From: Azolla caroliniana
Lineage: Eukaryota > Polypodiophyta
DNA length: 64,000 nt
Direction of reading: 5' to 3'
Assembly (NCBI GenBank): GCA_043228905.1
Contig: JBHGNT010000047.1
Location: forward strand, 124,001 to 188,000
The notes beneath the pieces are model-generated. The model saw nothing but the letters and a program-made list of their open reading frames with translations. It ran no database searches and had not been told where the DNA came from. Position numbers and translations under genes: made by a program. Numbering within the stretch: the stretch's first letter is position 1; the number at the start of each line of letters is the position of its first letter. This document shows, one piece after another, positions 22,001 to 36,200 of this stretch.

Positions 22001-23700
22001 CAACGCTAGCTATGATACGGAATTAAAAAATCAACATTTTGAAACTCAGGTCGAGAGACATGACGAAATTAGCACATTTGAGGAGGGAGTTGAGTAGGGC
22101 GATTGAGTAAATTAAATTGTTTATATCTCGCTTGTGTGATATCGGATTTCTCTGTTCAAACATGCGAATCGAAGCTAACAACCCTAGCTATGATATGGAA
22201 TTAAGAAATCAACATTTTGAAACTCAGGTCGAGAGACATGACGAAATTAGCACATTTGAGGAGGGAGTTGAGTAGGGCGAATGAGTAAATTAAATTGTTC
22301 ATACCTCGCTCGTGTGATATCCGAATTTTGTGTTCAAACATGTGAATCGAAGCTAACAACGCTAGCTATGATATGGAATTAAAAAATCAAGATTTTGAAA
22401 GTTAGGTCGAGAGACATGAAGAAATTACCAAATTTGAGGAGGGAGTTGAGTTGGGCAAAGGAGTAAATTAAAATGTTCATACCTCGCTCGTGTGATATCG
22501 GATTTCTCAGTTCAAACATGCGAATCGAAGCTAACAACGCTAGGTATGATATGAAATTAAAATATCAAGATTTTGAAACTCAGGTCGAGAGACATGAAGA
22601 AATTACCAAATTTGAGGAGGGAGTTGAGAAGAGCCCTTGAGCAAATTAAAATGTTCATACCTCGCTCGTGTGATATCGGATTTCTGTTTTCAAACATGGG
22701 AATCGGAGCTAACAACGCTAGCTATGATATGGAATTAAAAAATCAAGATTTTGAAACTCAGGTCGAGAGACATGAAGAAATTACAAAATTTGAGGAGGGA
22801 GTTGAGTAGAGCCCTTGAGTAAATTAAATTGTTCATACCTCGCTCGTGTGATATCGGATTTTTGTGTGCAAACATGGGCATCGAAGCTAACAACGCTAGC
22901 TATGATATGGAATTACAAAATCAAGATTTTGAAACTCAGGTCGAGAGACATGAGGAAATTACCAAAGTTGAGGAGGGAGTTGAGGAGGGCGAATGAGTAA
23001 ATTAAATTGTTTATACCTCGCTTGTGTGATATCGGATTTCTCTGTTCAAATAAGCGAATCGAAGCTAACAACCCTAGCTATGATATGGAATTAAAAAATC
23101 AACATTTTGAAACTCAGGTCGAGAGACATGACGAAATTAGCACATTTGAGGAGGGAGTTGAGTAGGGCGAATGAGTAAATTAAATTGTTCATACCTCGCT
23201 CGTGTGATATCCGATTTTTGTGTTCAAACATGGGAATCGAAGCTAACAACGCTAGCTATGATATGTAATTAAAAAATCAAGATTTTAAAACTCAGGTCGA
23301 GAGACATGAAGAAATTACCAAATTTGAGGAGGGAGTTGAGTAGGGCGAAGGAGTAAATTAAAATGTTCATACCTCGCTCGTGTGATATCGAATTTCTCAG
23401 TTCAAACATGCGAATCGAAGCTAACAACGCTAGGTATGATATGAAATTAAAATATCAAGATTTTGAAACTCAGGTCGAGAGACATGAAGAAATTACCAAA
23501 TTTGAGGAGGGAGTTGAGAAGAGCCCTTGAGCAAATTAAAATGTTCATACCTCGCTCGTCTGATATCGGATTTCTGTGTTCAAACATGGGAATCGGAGCT
23601 AACAACGCTAGCTATGATATGGAATTAAAAAATCAAGATTTAGAAACTTAGGTCGTGAGACACGACGAAATTACAAAATTTGAGGAGGGAGTTGAGTAGA
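19082..23700 (+). repeat. 2,666-bp higher-order repeat, about 1.7 copies
   Basis: Segment 19,082-21,747 is followed by a near-identical copy from 21,748 to about 23,700. Paired landmarks at 19,195/21,861, 19,907/22,573, 20,149/22,815 and 20,797/23,463 all give 2,666 bp. That is fifteen monomers less the 4 bp missing from the gctaacaatgctatgat monomer at ~21,297. The second copy diverges after about 23,700 into 890-bp-type sequence. Confidence 0.9.
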
Positions 23701-23900
23701 GCCCTTGACTAATTAAATTGTTCATACCTCGCTCGTGTGATATCGGATTTTTGTGTGCAAACATGGGAATCGCAGCTAACAACGCTAGCTATGATATAGA
23801 ATTACAAAATCAAGATTTTGAAACTCAGGTCGAGAGACATGAGGAAATTACCAAAGTTGAGGAGGGAGTTCAGGAGGGCGAATGAGTAAATTAAATTGTT
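19790..23900 (+). repeat. Nested 890-bp (5-monomer) repeat inside the 2,666-bp units
   Basis: Landmark pairs 19,907/20,797 and 22,573/23,463 are both 890 bp apart, five monomers. Shared variants include atgatatgaaattaaaatatc, ttctcagttcaaac, and gaagagcccttgagc. The pentamer duplication predates the 2,666-bp duplication, because both large copies contain it. Confidence 0.85.
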
Positions 23901-23918
23901 TATACCTCGCTTGTGTGA

Positions 23919-25342
23919 TATCGGATTTCTCTGTTCAAACATGCGAATCGAAGCTAACAACCCTAGCTATGATATGGAATTAAAAAATCAACATTTTGAA
24001 ACTCAGGTCGAGAGACATGAGGAAATTAGCACATTTGAGGAGGGAGTTGAGTAGGGCGAATGAGTAAATTAAATCGGTCATACCTCGCTCGTGTGATATC
24101 CGATTTTTGTGTTCAAACATGGGAATCGAAGCTAACAACGCTAGCTATGATATGGAATTAAAAAATCAAGATTTTAAAACTCAGGTCGAGAGACATGACG
24201 AAATTAGCACATTTGAGGAGGGAGTTGAGTAGGGCGAATGAGTAAATTAAATTGTTCATACCTCGCTCGTGTGATATCCGATTTTTGTGTTCAAACATGT
24301 GAATCGAAGCTAACAACGCCAGCTATGATATGGAATTAAAAAATCAAGATTTTGAAAGTTAGGTCGAGAGACATGTAGAAATTACCAAATTTGAGGAGGG
24401 AGTTGAGTAGGACGAAGGAGTAAATTAAAATGTTCATACCTCGCTCGTGTGATATTGGATTTCTCAGTTCAAACATGCGAATCGAAGCTACTAACGATAG
24501 GTATGATATGAAATTAAAATATCAAGATTTTGAAACATAGGTCGAGAGATATGACAAATTTAGCAAATTTAAGGAGGGACTTGAGTAGGGCGAATGAGTA
24601 AATTAAAATTTTCATACCTCGCTCGTGTGATATCGGATTTCTCTGTTCAAACATGCGAATCGAAGCTAACAACCCTAGCTATGATATGGAATTAAAAAAT
24701 CAACATTTTGAAACTCAGGTCGAGAGACATGAGGAAATTAGCACATTTGAGGAGGGAGTTGAGTAGGGCGAATGAGTAAATTAAATCGGTCATACCTCGC
24801 TCGTGTGATATCCGATTTTTGTGTTCAAACATGGGAATCGAAGCTAACAACGCTAGCTATGATATGGAATTAAAAAATCAAGATTTTAAAACTCAGGTCG
24901 AGAGACATGACGAAATTAGCACATTTGAGGAGGGAGTTGAGTAGGGCGAATGAGTAAATTAAATTGTTCATACCTCGCTCGTGTGATATCCGATTTTTGT
25001 GTTCAAACATGTGAATCGAAGCTAACAACGCCAGCTATGATATGGAATTAAAAAATCAAGATTTTGAAAGTTAGGTCGAGAGACATGTAGAAATTACCAA
25101 ATTTGAGGAGGGAGTTGAGTAGGACGAAGGAGTAAATTAAAATGTTCATACCTCGCTCGTGTGATATTGGATTTCTCAGTTCAAACATGCGAATCGAAGC
25201 TACTAACGATAGGTATGATATGAAATTAAAATATCAAGATTTTGAAACTTAGGTCGAGAGATATGACAAATTTAGCAAATTTAAGGAGGGACTTGAGTAG
25301 GGCGAATGAGTAAATTAAAATTTTCATACCTCGCTCGTGTGA
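23919..25342 (+). repeat. 712-bp (4-monomer) tandem duplication, two copies
   Basis: Copies of 712 bp sit side by side, about 23,919-24,630 and 24,631-25,342. The rare variants aaatcggtcatacc (24,070 and 24,782), acgccagctatg, acatgtagaaatt and gctactaacgataggt occur once per copy. The two copies look almost identical, so this is one of the younger events in the A block. Confidence 0.9.
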
Positions 25343-28300
25343 TATCGGATTTCTCTGTTCAAACATGCGAATCGAAGCTAACAACGCTAGCTATGATATG
25401 GAATTAAAAAATCAAAATTTTGAAACTCAGTTCGAGAGACATGACGAAATTACCAAATTTGAGGAGGGAGTTGAGTAGGGCGAATGAGAAAATTCAATTG
25501 TTCATTCCTCGCTGGTGTGATATCAGATTTGTGTGTTCAAACATGCGAATCGAAGCTAACAATGCTAGTTATGATATGGAATTAAAAAATCAAGATTTTG
25601 AAACTTAGATCGAGAGACATGACAAAATTACCAAATTTGAAGACGGAGTCTAGTAGGGCGATTGAGTAAATTAAATTGTTCATACCTCGCTCGTGTGATA
25701 TCGGATTTGTGTGTTCAAACATGCGAATCGAAGCTAACAACGCTAGCTATGATATGGAATTAAAAAATCAAGATTTTGAAAGTTAGGTGGAGAGACATGA
25801 AGAAATTACCAAATTTGAGGAGGGAGTTGAGTAGGGCTAATGAGTAAATTAAATTGTACATACCTCGCTCGTGTGATATCGGATTTTTGTGTTCAAACAT
25901 GGGAATCGAAGCTAACAATGTTAGCTATGATATGGAATTAAAAAATAAAGATTTTGAAACTCAGGTCGAGAGACATGAGGAAATTACCAAAGTTGAGGAG
26001 GGAGTTGAGTAGGGCGAATAAGAGAATTCAATTGTTCATACCTCGCTCGTGTGATATCGGATTTGTGTGTTCAAACATGCGAATCGAAGCTAACAACGCT
26101 AGCTATGATATGGAATTAAAAAATCAAGATTTTGAAACTTAGGTCGAGAGACATAAAGAAATTACCAAATTTAAGGAGGGAGTTGAGTAGGGCGAATGAG
26201 TAAATTAAATTGTTCATACCTCGCTGGTGTGATATCGGATTTGTGTGTTCAAACCTGCGAATCGAAGCTAACAATGCTAGCTATGATATGGAATTAAAAA
26301 ATCAAGATTTTGAAACTCAGGTCGAGAGACATGACGAAATTACCAAATTTGAGGACGGAGTCAAGTAGGGCGATTCAGTAAATTAAATTGTTCATACCTC
26401 GCTCGTGTGATATCAGATTTTTGTGTTTAAACATGCGAAACGAAGCTAACAACGCTAGCTATGATATGGAATTAAAAAATCAAGAGTTTGAAGCTCAGGT
26501 CGAGGGACATGACGAAATTTGCAACCATGACAAGGGAGTTGAGAGGAGCCCTTGAGTAAATTAAAATGTTCATACCTAGCTCGTGTTATATCGGATTTAT
26601 GTGTTCAAACATGCGAATCGAAGCTAACAACACTAGCTATGATATGGAATTAAAAAATCAAGATTTTGAAACTCAGGTCGAGAGACATGACGAAAATAGC
26701 AACCTTGATAAGGGAGTTGAGAGGAGCCCTTGAGTAAATTAAAATGTTCATACCTAGCTCGTGTGATATCGGATTTTTGTGTTCAAACATGCCAATCGAA
26801 GCTAACAACGCTAGTTATGATATGGATTTAAAAAATCAAGATTTTGAAACTCAGGTCGAGAAACATGACGAAATTACCAAATTTGAGGTGTGAGTTGAGA
26901 AGAGCTAGTAGGTAAATTTAAATGTTCATACCTGGCAACTGTGATATCCGATTTTTATGTTCAAACATGCGAATCGAAGCTAACAACGCTAGCTATGATA
27001 TGGAATTAAAAAATCAAGATTTTGAAACTCAGATCGAGTGACATGATGAAATTAGCAACCTTGACAAGGGAGTTGAGAGGAGCCCTTGAGTAAATTAAAA
27101 TGTTCATACCTGGCTCGTGTCATATCGGATTTATGTGTTCAAACATGCGAATCCAAGCTAACAACGCTACCTATGATATGGAATTAAAAAATCAAGGTTT
27201 TGAAACTCAGGTCCAGAGACATGACGAAAATAGCAAACTTGAGGAGGGAGTAGAGAGGAGCCCTTGAGTAAATTAAAATGTTCATACCTGGCTCGTGTGA
27301 TATCGGATTTATGTGTTCAAACATGCGAATCGAAGCTAACAACGCTACCTATGATATGGAATTAAACAATCAAGATTTTGAAACTCAGGTTGAGAGACAT
27401 GAGGAAATTACCAAATTTAAGGAGGGAGTTGAGTAAGCCGAATGAGTAGATTAAATTGTTCATACCTTGCTCGTGTGATATCGGATTTCTCTGTTCAAAC
27501 ATGTGAATCGAAGCTAACAACGCTAGCTATGATATGGAATTAAAAAATCAAGATTTTGAAAGTTAGGTCGAGAGACATGAAGATATTACCAAATTTGAGG
27601 AGGGAGTTGAGTAGGGCGAATGAGTAAATTAAATTGCTCATACCTCGCTCGTGTGATATCGGATTTTTGTATTCAAACGTGCGAATCGAAGCTAACAACG
27701 CTAGCTATGATATGGAATTAAAAAATCAAGATTTTGAAACTCAGGTCGAGAGACATGAAGAAATTAGCAAATTTGAGGAGGGAGTTGAGTAGGGCGAATG
27801 AGTAAATTAAAATGTTCATACCTCGCTCGTGTCATATCAGATTTTTGTGTTCAAACATGCGAATCGAAGCTAACAATGCTACCTATGATATGGAATTAAA
27901 CAATCTAGATTTTGAAACTCACGTCGAGAGACATGAAGAAATTAGCAAATTTGAGGAGGGAGTGGAGAAGAGCCCGTTCGGAAATGAAAATGTTCATACC
28001 TCGCTCGTGTGATATCAGATTTTTGTGTTCAAACATGGGAATCGAAGCTAACAATGCTACCTATGATATGGAATTAAACGATCTAGATTTTGGAACTCAG
28101 GTCGAGAGAAATAAAGAAATTACCTAATTTGAGGAGGGAGTTGAGTAGGGGGAATGAGTAAATTAAATTTTTCATACCTCGCTCGTGTGATATCGGATTT
28201 CTCTGTTCAAACATGCGAATCGAAACTAACAACGCTAGCTATGATATGGAATTAAAAAATCAAGATTTTGAAACTTAGGTCGAGATACATAAAGAAATTA

Positions 28301-30934
28301 CCAAATTTGAGGAGGGAGTTGAGCAGGGCGAATGAGTAAATTAAATTGTTCATACCTCGCTCGTGTGATATCGGATTTCTCAGGTCAAACATGCGATTCG
28401 TAGCTAACAACCCTAGCTATGATATGGAATTAAAATATCAAGATTTTGAAACTCAGGTCGAGAGACATGAAGAAATTACCAAATTTGAGGAGGGAGTTGA
28501 GTAGGGCGAATGAGTAAATTACAATGTTCATACCTGGCTCGTGTGATATCAGATTTTTGTGTTCAAACATGCGAATCGAAGCTAACAATGCTACCTATGA
28601 TATGGAATTAAACAATCTAGATTTTGGAACGCAGGTCGAGAGACATGAGGAAATTACCAAATTTGAGGAGGGAGTTGAGTAGGGCGAATGAGTAAATTAA
28701 ATTGTTCATACCTCGCTCGTGTGATATCCGATTTTTGTGTTCAAACATGGGAATCGAAGCTAACAACACTAGCTATGATATGGAATTAAAAAATCCAGAT
28801 TTTGAAACTTAGGTCGAGAGACATGAAGAAATTACCAAATTTGAGGAGGGAGTTGAGTAGGGCGAATGAGTAAAATAAAATGTTCATACCTCGCTCGTGT
28901 GATATCGGATTTGTGTGTTCAAACATGGGAATAGGAGATAACAACGCTAGTTATGATATGGAATTAAAAAATCAAGATTTTGAAACTCAGGTCGAGAGAC
29001 ATGAAGAAATTACCAAATTTGAGGAGGGAGTTGAGTAGGGCGAATGAGAAAATTCAATTGTTCATACCTCGCTCGTGTGATATCGGATTTGTGTGTTCAA
29101 ACATGCGAATCGAAGCTAACATTGCTAGTTATGATATGGATTTAAAAAATCAAGATTTTGAAACCCAGATCGAGAGACATGACGAAATTAACAAAGTTGA
29201 GGAGTGAGTTGAGAATAGCTAGTAGGTAAATTTAAATGTTCATACCTGGCGACTCTGATATCGGATTTTTATGTTCAAACATGCAAATCGAAGCTAAGAA
29301 CGCTAGCTATGATATGGAATTAAGAAATCAAGATTTTGAAACTCAGGTCGAGAGACATGACGAAAATAGCAAACTTGAGGAGGGAGTTGAGAAGAGCTAG
29401 TAGGTAAATTAAAATGTTCATACCTGGCTCGTGTGATATTGCATTTTTGTGTTCAAACATGCCAATCGAAGCTAACAACGCTAGCTATGATATGGAATTA
29501 AAAAATCAAGATTTTGAAACTCAGGTCGAGAAACATGACGAAATTCGCAACCTTGAGGAGGGAGTTGAGAGGAGCCCTTGAGTAAATTAAAATGTTCATA
29601 CCTAGCTCGTGTGATATCGGATTTATGCGTTCAAACATGCGAATCGAAGCTAACATCGCTAGCTATGATATGGAATTAAAAAATCAAGATTTTGAAACTC
29701 AGGTCAAGAGACATGACGAAAATAGCAAACTTGAGGAGGGAGTTGAGAGGAGCCTTTGAGCAAATTAAAATGTTCATAGTTGGCTCCTGTGATATCGGGA
29801 TTTAAATGTTCAAACATGCGAATCGAAGATAACAACGCTAGCTATGATATGGAATTAAAAAATCAAGATTTTGAAACTCAGGTCGAGAGACATGACGAAA
29901 TTACAAAATTTGAGGGGTGAGTTGAGAAGAGCTAGTAGTTAAATTAAAAGGTTCATACCTGGCTCGTGTCATATCGGATTTATGTGTTCAAACATGCGGA
30001 TCGAAGCTAACAACACTAGCTATGATATGGAATTAAAAATTCAAGATTTTCAAACTCAGGTCGAGAGACATGACGAAATTAGCAACCTTGACAGGGGAGT
30101 TGAGAGGAGCCCTTGAGCAAATTAAAATGTTCATACCTGGCTCCTGTGATATCGGATTTATGTGTTCAAACATGCGAATCGAAGCTAACAACGCTAGGTA
30201 TGATATGGATTTAAAAAATCAAGATTTTGAAGCTCAGGTCGAGAGACATGACGAAATTTGCAACCTTGACAAGGGAGTTGAGAGGAGCCCTTGAGTAAAT
30301 TAAAATGTTCATACCTGGCTCGTGTAATATCGGGTTTTTGTGTTCAAACATGCGAATCAAAGCTAACAGCGCTAGCTATGAAATGGAATTAAAAAATCAA
30401 GATTTTGAAACTCAGGTCGAGAGACATGACAAAATTACCAAAGTTGAGGAGTGAGTTGAGAAGAGCTAGTAGGTAAATTAAAATTTTCATACCTGGCTCG
30501 TGTGTTATCGGATTTTTGTGTTCAAACATGCGAATCGAAGCTAACATCGCTAGCTATGATATGGAATTAAAAAATCAAGATTTTGAAACTCAGGTCGAGA
30601 GACGTGACGAAATTAGCAACCTTGACAAGGGAGTTGAGAGGAGCCCTTGAGTAAATTAAAATGTTCATACCTGGCTCGTGTGATATCGGATTTTTGTGTT
30701 CAAACATACAAATCGAAATTAACAACGCTAGTTATGATATGGAATTATAAAATCAAGATTTTGAAACCCAGATAGAGAGACATGACGAAATTACCAAATT
30801 TGAGGAGTGAGTTGAGAAGAGCTAGTAGGTAAATATAAATGTTCATACCTAGCAACTGTGATATCGGATTTTTATGTTCAAACATGCAAATCGAAGCTAA
30901 GAACGCTAGCTATTATATGGAATTAAAAAATCAA

Positions 30935-31014
30935 GTACGCTAGCTAAGAACGCTAGCTATGATATGGAATCGAAGCTAACAACGCTAGGTATGATATGGA
31001 TTTAAAAAATCAAG
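30935..31014 (+). repeat. Anomalous ~80-bp partial-monomer insert (copy 1 of 4)
   Basis: After aaaaaatcaag the sequence jumps to gtacgctagctaagaac, then to ctagctatgatatggaat, then back to cgaagctaacaacgctagg. Parts of the middle of the monomer are thus repeated out of register, adding about 80 bp. Identical arrangements occur at 33,151, 39,638 and 44,523, with offsets 2,216, 8,703 and 13,588. It is a single-origin rearrangement that marks every copy of the composite unit. Confidence 0.9.
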
Positions 31015-33150
31015 ATTTTGAAACTCAGGTCGAGAGACATGTCGAAATTTGCAACCTTGACAAGGGAGTTAAGAAGAGCTAGTAGGTAAATTTAAATGTT
31101 CATACCTGGCCACTGTGATATCGGATTTTTGTGTTCAAACATGCGAATGGAAGCTAACAACGCTAGCTATGATATGGAATTAAAAAATCAAGATTTTGAA
31201 ACTCAGGTCGAGAGACATGACGAAATTTCCACATTTGAGGAGTGAATTAAGAAGAGCTAGTAGGTAAGTTTAAATATTCATACCTGGCTCGTGTGATATC
31301 GGATTCTTATGTTCAAACATGCGAATCGAAGCTAACAACGCTAGCTATGATATGGAATTAAAAAATCAAGATTTTGAAACTCAGGTCGAGAGACATCAAA
31401 AAATTACCAAATTTGAGGAGTGAGTTGAGAAGAGCTAGTAGGTAAATTAAAATGTTCAAACCTGGCTCGTGTCATATGGGATTTATGTGTTCAAACATAC
31501 GAATCGAAGCTAACAACGCTAGCTATGATATGGAATTAAAAAATCAAGATTTTGAAACTCAGGTCGATAAACACGACGAAATTGGCAATCTTGACAAGGG
31601 AGTTGAGAGCAGCCCTTGAGCAAATTAAAATGTTCATACCTGGCTCGTGTGATATTGCATTTTTGTGTTCAAACATGCCAATCGAAGCTAACAACGCTAG
31701 CTATGATATGGAATTAAAAAATCAAGATTTTGAAACTCAGGTCGAGAAACATGACGAAATTCGCAACCTTGAGGAGGGAGTTGAGAGGAGCCCTTGAGTA
31801 AATTAAAATGTTCATACCTAGCTCGTGTGATATCGGATTTATGCGTTCAAACATGCGAATCGAAGCTAACATCGCTAGCTATGATATGGAATTAAAAAAT
31901 CAAGATTTTGAAACTCAGGTCAAGAGACATGACGAAAATAGCAAACTTGAGGAGGGAGTTGAGAGGAGCCTTTGAGCAAATTAAAATGTTCATAGTTGGC
32001 TCCTGTGATATCGGGATTTAAATGTTCAAACATGCGAATCGAAGATAACAACGCTAGCTATGATATGGAATTAAAAAATCAAGATTTTGAAACTCAGGTC
32101 GAGAGACATGACGAAATTACAAAATTTGAGGGGTGAGTTGAGAAGAGCTAGTAGTTAAATTAAAAGGTTCATACCTGGCTCGTGTCATATCGGATTTATG
32201 TGTTCAAACATGCGGATCGAAGCTAACAACACTAGCTATGATATGGAATTAAAAATTCAAGATTTTCAAACTCAGGTCGAGAGACATGACGAAATTAGCA
32301 ACCTTGACAGGGGAGTTGAGAGGAGCCCTTGAGCAAATTAAAATGTTCATACCTGGCTCCTGTGATATCGGATTTATGTGTTCAAACATGCGAATCGAAG
32401 CTAACAACGCTAGGTATGATATGGATTTAAAAAATCAAGATTTTGAAGCTCAGGTCGAGAGACATGACGAAATTTGCAACCTTGACAAGGGAGTTGAGAG
32501 GAGCCCTTGAGTAAATTAAAATGTTCATACCTGGCTCGTGTAATATCGGGTTTTTGTGTTCAAACATGCGAATCAAAGCTAACAGCGCTAGCTATGAAAT
32601 GGAATTAAAAAATCAAGATTTTGAAACTCAGGTCGAGAGACATGACAAAATTACCAAAGTTGAGGAGTGAGTTGAGAAGAGCTAGTAGGTAAATTAAAAT
32701 TTTCATACCTGGCTCGTGTGTTATCGGATTTTTGTGTTCAAACATGCGAATCGAAGCTAACATCGCTAGCTATGATATGGAATTAAAAAATCAAGATTTT
32801 GAAACTCAGGTCGAGAGACGTGACGAAATTAGCAACCTTGACAAGGGAGTTGAGAGGAGCCCTTGAGTAAATTAAAATGTTCATACCTGGCTCGTGTGAT
32901 ATCGGATTTTTGTGTTCAAACATACAAATCGAAATTAACAACGCTAGTTATGATATGGAATTATAAAATCAAGATTTTGAAACCCAGATAGAGAGACATG
33001 ACGAAATTACCAAATTTGAGGAGTGAGTTGAGAAGAGCTAGTAGGTAAATATAAATGTTCATACCTAGCAACTGTGATATCGGATTTTTATGTTCAAACA
33101 TGCAAATCGAAGCTAAGAACGCTAGCTATGATATGGAATTAAAAAATCAA

Positions 33151-33230
33151 GTACGCTAGCTAAGAACGCTAGCTATGATATGGAATCGAAGCTAACAACG
33201 CTAGGTATGATATGGATTTAAAAAATCAAG
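33151..33230 (+). repeat. Anomalous ~80-bp insert (copy 2 of 4)
   Basis: Same out-of-register gtacgctagctaagaac arrangement as at 30,935, exactly 2,216 bp to its right, in the second copy of the tandem duplication. It reads tatgatatgg upstream where copy 1 has tattatatgg. Confidence 0.9.
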
Positions 33231-36200
33231 ATTTTGAAACTCAGGTCGAGAGACATGTCGAAATTTGCAACCTTGACAAGGCAGTTGAGAAGAGCTAGTA
33301 GGTAAATTTAAATGTTCATACTTGGCCACTGTGATATCGGATTTTTGTGTTCAAACATGCGAATGGAAGCTAACAACGCTAGCTATGATATGGAATTAAA
33401 AAATCAAGATTTTGAAACTCAGGTCGAGAAACATGACGAAATTTCCACATTTGAGGAGTGAATTAAGAAGAGCTAGTAGGTAAGTTTAAATATTCATACC
33501 TGGCTCGTGTGATATCGGATTCTTATGTTCAAACATGCGAATCGAAGCTAACAACGCTAGCTATGATATGGAATTAAAAAATCAAGATTTTGAAACTCAG
33601 GTCGAGAGACATCAAAAAATTACCAAATTTGAGGAGTGAGTTGAGAAGAGCTAGTAGGTAAATTAAAATGTTCAAACCTGGCTCGTGTCATATGGGATTT
33701 ATGTGTTCAAACATACGAATCGAAGCTAACAACGCTAGCTATGATATGGAATTAAAAAATCAAGATTTTGAAACTCAGGTCGATAAACACGACGAAATTG
33801 GCAATCTTGACAAGGGAGTTGAGAGCAGCCCTTGAGCAAATTAAAATGTTCATACCTGGCTCGTGTGATATTGCATTTTTGTGTTCAAACATGCGAATTG
33901 AAGCTAACAACGCTAGCTATGATATGGAAGTAAAAAATCAAGATTTTGAAACTCAGGTCGAGAGACATGACGAAATTACCAATGTTGAGGAGTGAGTTGA
34001 GAGGAGCCCTTGAGTAAATTAAAATGTTCATACCTAGCTCGTGTGATATCGGATTTATGTGTTCAAACATGCAAATCGAAGCTAACAACGCTAGCTATGA
34101 TATGGAATTAAAAAATCAAGATTTTGAAACTCAGGTCGATAAACACGACGAAATTGGCAATCTTGACACGGGAGTTGAGAGCAGCCCTTGAGCAAATTAA
34201 AATGTTCATACCTGGCTCGTGTGATATTGCATTTTTGTGTTCAAACATGCGAATTGAAGCTAACAACGCTAGCTATGATATGGAAGTAAAAAATCAAGAT
34301 TTTGAAACTCAGGTCGAGAGACATGACGAAATTACCAATGTTGAGGAGTGAGTTGAGAGGAGCCCTTGAGTAAATTAAATTGTTCATACCTCGCTCGTGT
34401 GATATCGGATTTGTGTGTTCAAACATGCGAATCGAAGCTAACAACGCTAGCTATGATATGGAATTAAAAAATCAAGATTTTGAAAGTTAGGTTGAGAGAC
34501 ATGAAGAAATTACCAAATTTGAGGAGGGAGTTGAGTAGGGCTAATGAGTAAATTAAATTGTACATACCTCGCTCGTGTGATATCGGATTTTTGTGTTCAA
34601 ACATGGGAATCGAAGCTAACAACGCTAGCTATGATATGGAATTAAAAAATAAAGATTTTGAAACTCAGGTCGAGAGACATGAGGAAATTACCAAAGTTGA
34701 GGAGGGAGTTGAGTAGGGCGAATGAGGGAATTCAATTGTTCATACCTCGCTCGTGTGATATCGGATTTGTGTGTTCAAACATGCGAATCGAAGCTAACAA
34801 CGCTAGCTATGATATGGAATTAAAAAATCAAGATTTTGAAACTTAGGTCGAGAGACATAAAGAAATTACCAAATTTAAGGAGGGAGTTGAGTAGGGCGAA
34901 TGAGTAAATTAAATTGTTCATACCTCGCTGGTGTGATATCGGATTTGTGTGTTCAAACCTGCGAATCGAAGCTAACAATGCTAGCTATGATATGGAATTA
35001 AAAAATCAAGATTTTGAAACTCAGGTCGAGAGACATGACGAAATTACCAAATTTGAGGACGGAGTCAAGTAGGGTGATTCAGTAAATTAAATTGTTCATA
35101 CCTCGCTCGTGTGATATCAGATTTTTGTGTTTAAACATGCGAAACGAAGCTAACAACGCTAGCTATGATATGGAATTAAAAAATCAAGAGTTTGAAGCTC
35201 AGGTCGAGGGACATGACGAAATTTGCAACCATGACAAGGGAGTTGAGAGGAGCCCTTGAGTAAATTAAAATGTTCATACCTAGCTCGTGTTATATCGGAT
35301 TTATGTGTTCAAACATGCGAATCGAAGCTAACAACACTAGCTATGATATGGAATTAAAAAATCAAGATTTTGAAACTCAGGTCGAGAGACATGACGAAAA
35401 TAGCAACCTTGATAAGGGAGTTGAGAGGAGCCCTTGAGTAAATTAAAATGTTCATACCTAGCTCGTGTGATATCGGATTTTTGTGTTCAAACATGCCAAT
35501 CGAAGCTAACAACGCTAGTTATGATATGGATTTAAAAAATCAAGATTTTGAAACTCAGGTCGAGAAACATGACGAAATTACCAAATTTGAGGTGTGAGTT
35601 GAGAAGAGCTAGTAGGTAAATTTAAATGTTCATACCTGGCAACTGTGATATCGGATTTTTATGTTCAAACATGCGAATCGAAGCTAACAACGCTAGCTAT
35701 GATATGGAATTAAAAAATCAAGATTTTGAAACTCAGATCGAGTGACATGATGAAATTAGCAACCTTGACAAGTGAGTTGAGAGGAGCCCTTGAGTAAATT
35801 AAAATGTTCATACCTGGCTCGTGTCATATCGGATTTATGTGTTCAAACATGCGAATCCAAGCTAACAACGCTACCTATGATATGGAATTAAAAAATCAAG
35901 GTTTTGAAACTCAGGTCCAGAGACATGACGAAATTACCAAATTTGAGGTGTGAGTTGAGAAGAGCTAGGAGGTAAATTAAAATGTTCATACCTGGCTCGT
36001 GTGATATCGGATTTATGTGTTCAAACATGCGAATCGAAGCTAACAACGCTACCTATGATATGGAATTAAACAATCAAGATTTTGAAACTCAGGTTGAGAG
36101 ACATGAGGAAATTACCAAATTTGAGGAGGGAGTTGAGTAAGCCGAATGAGTAGATTAAATTGTTCATACCTTGCTCGTGTGATATCGGATTTCTCTGTTC

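Larger units (their letters stand above)
19087..26490 (+). repeat. 178-bp satellite array, type A block right of the retrotransposon
   Basis: About 41 monomers, nearly all type A, in the same orientation as the left side. Compared with the left arm the block is organised into clear higher-order repeats of 890, 2,666 and 712 bp, annotated separately. From ~25,640 the block shares sequence with 2,220-2,760 and with 34,380-35,200. No gene is visible. Confidence 0.94.
29470..33900 (+). repeat. 2,216-bp tandem duplication
   Basis: Two adjacent copies, paired by 30,070/32,286 and 31,552/33,768. The unit is twelve monomers plus an extra ~80 bp (see the anomalous insert at 30,935). Private changes shared by both include catagttggctcc, atcgggatttaaatg, ggttcatacc and aaacacgacgaaattgg. 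This duplication is absent from the second and third composite copies. Confidence 0.9.
25677..34380 (+). repeat. 8,704-bp composite unit, first copy
   Basis: Landmarks in this copy recur exactly 8,703-8,704 bp later: 25,954/34,658, 27,812/36,516, 28,980/37,684, 30,070/38,773 and 31,552/40,255. The unit begins with type A monomers carrying gaaagttaggt and gtacatacc. It runs through C and A blocks, and contains the 2,216-bp tandem duplication that the next copy lacks. The following copy starts at about 34,381. Confidence 0.9.
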
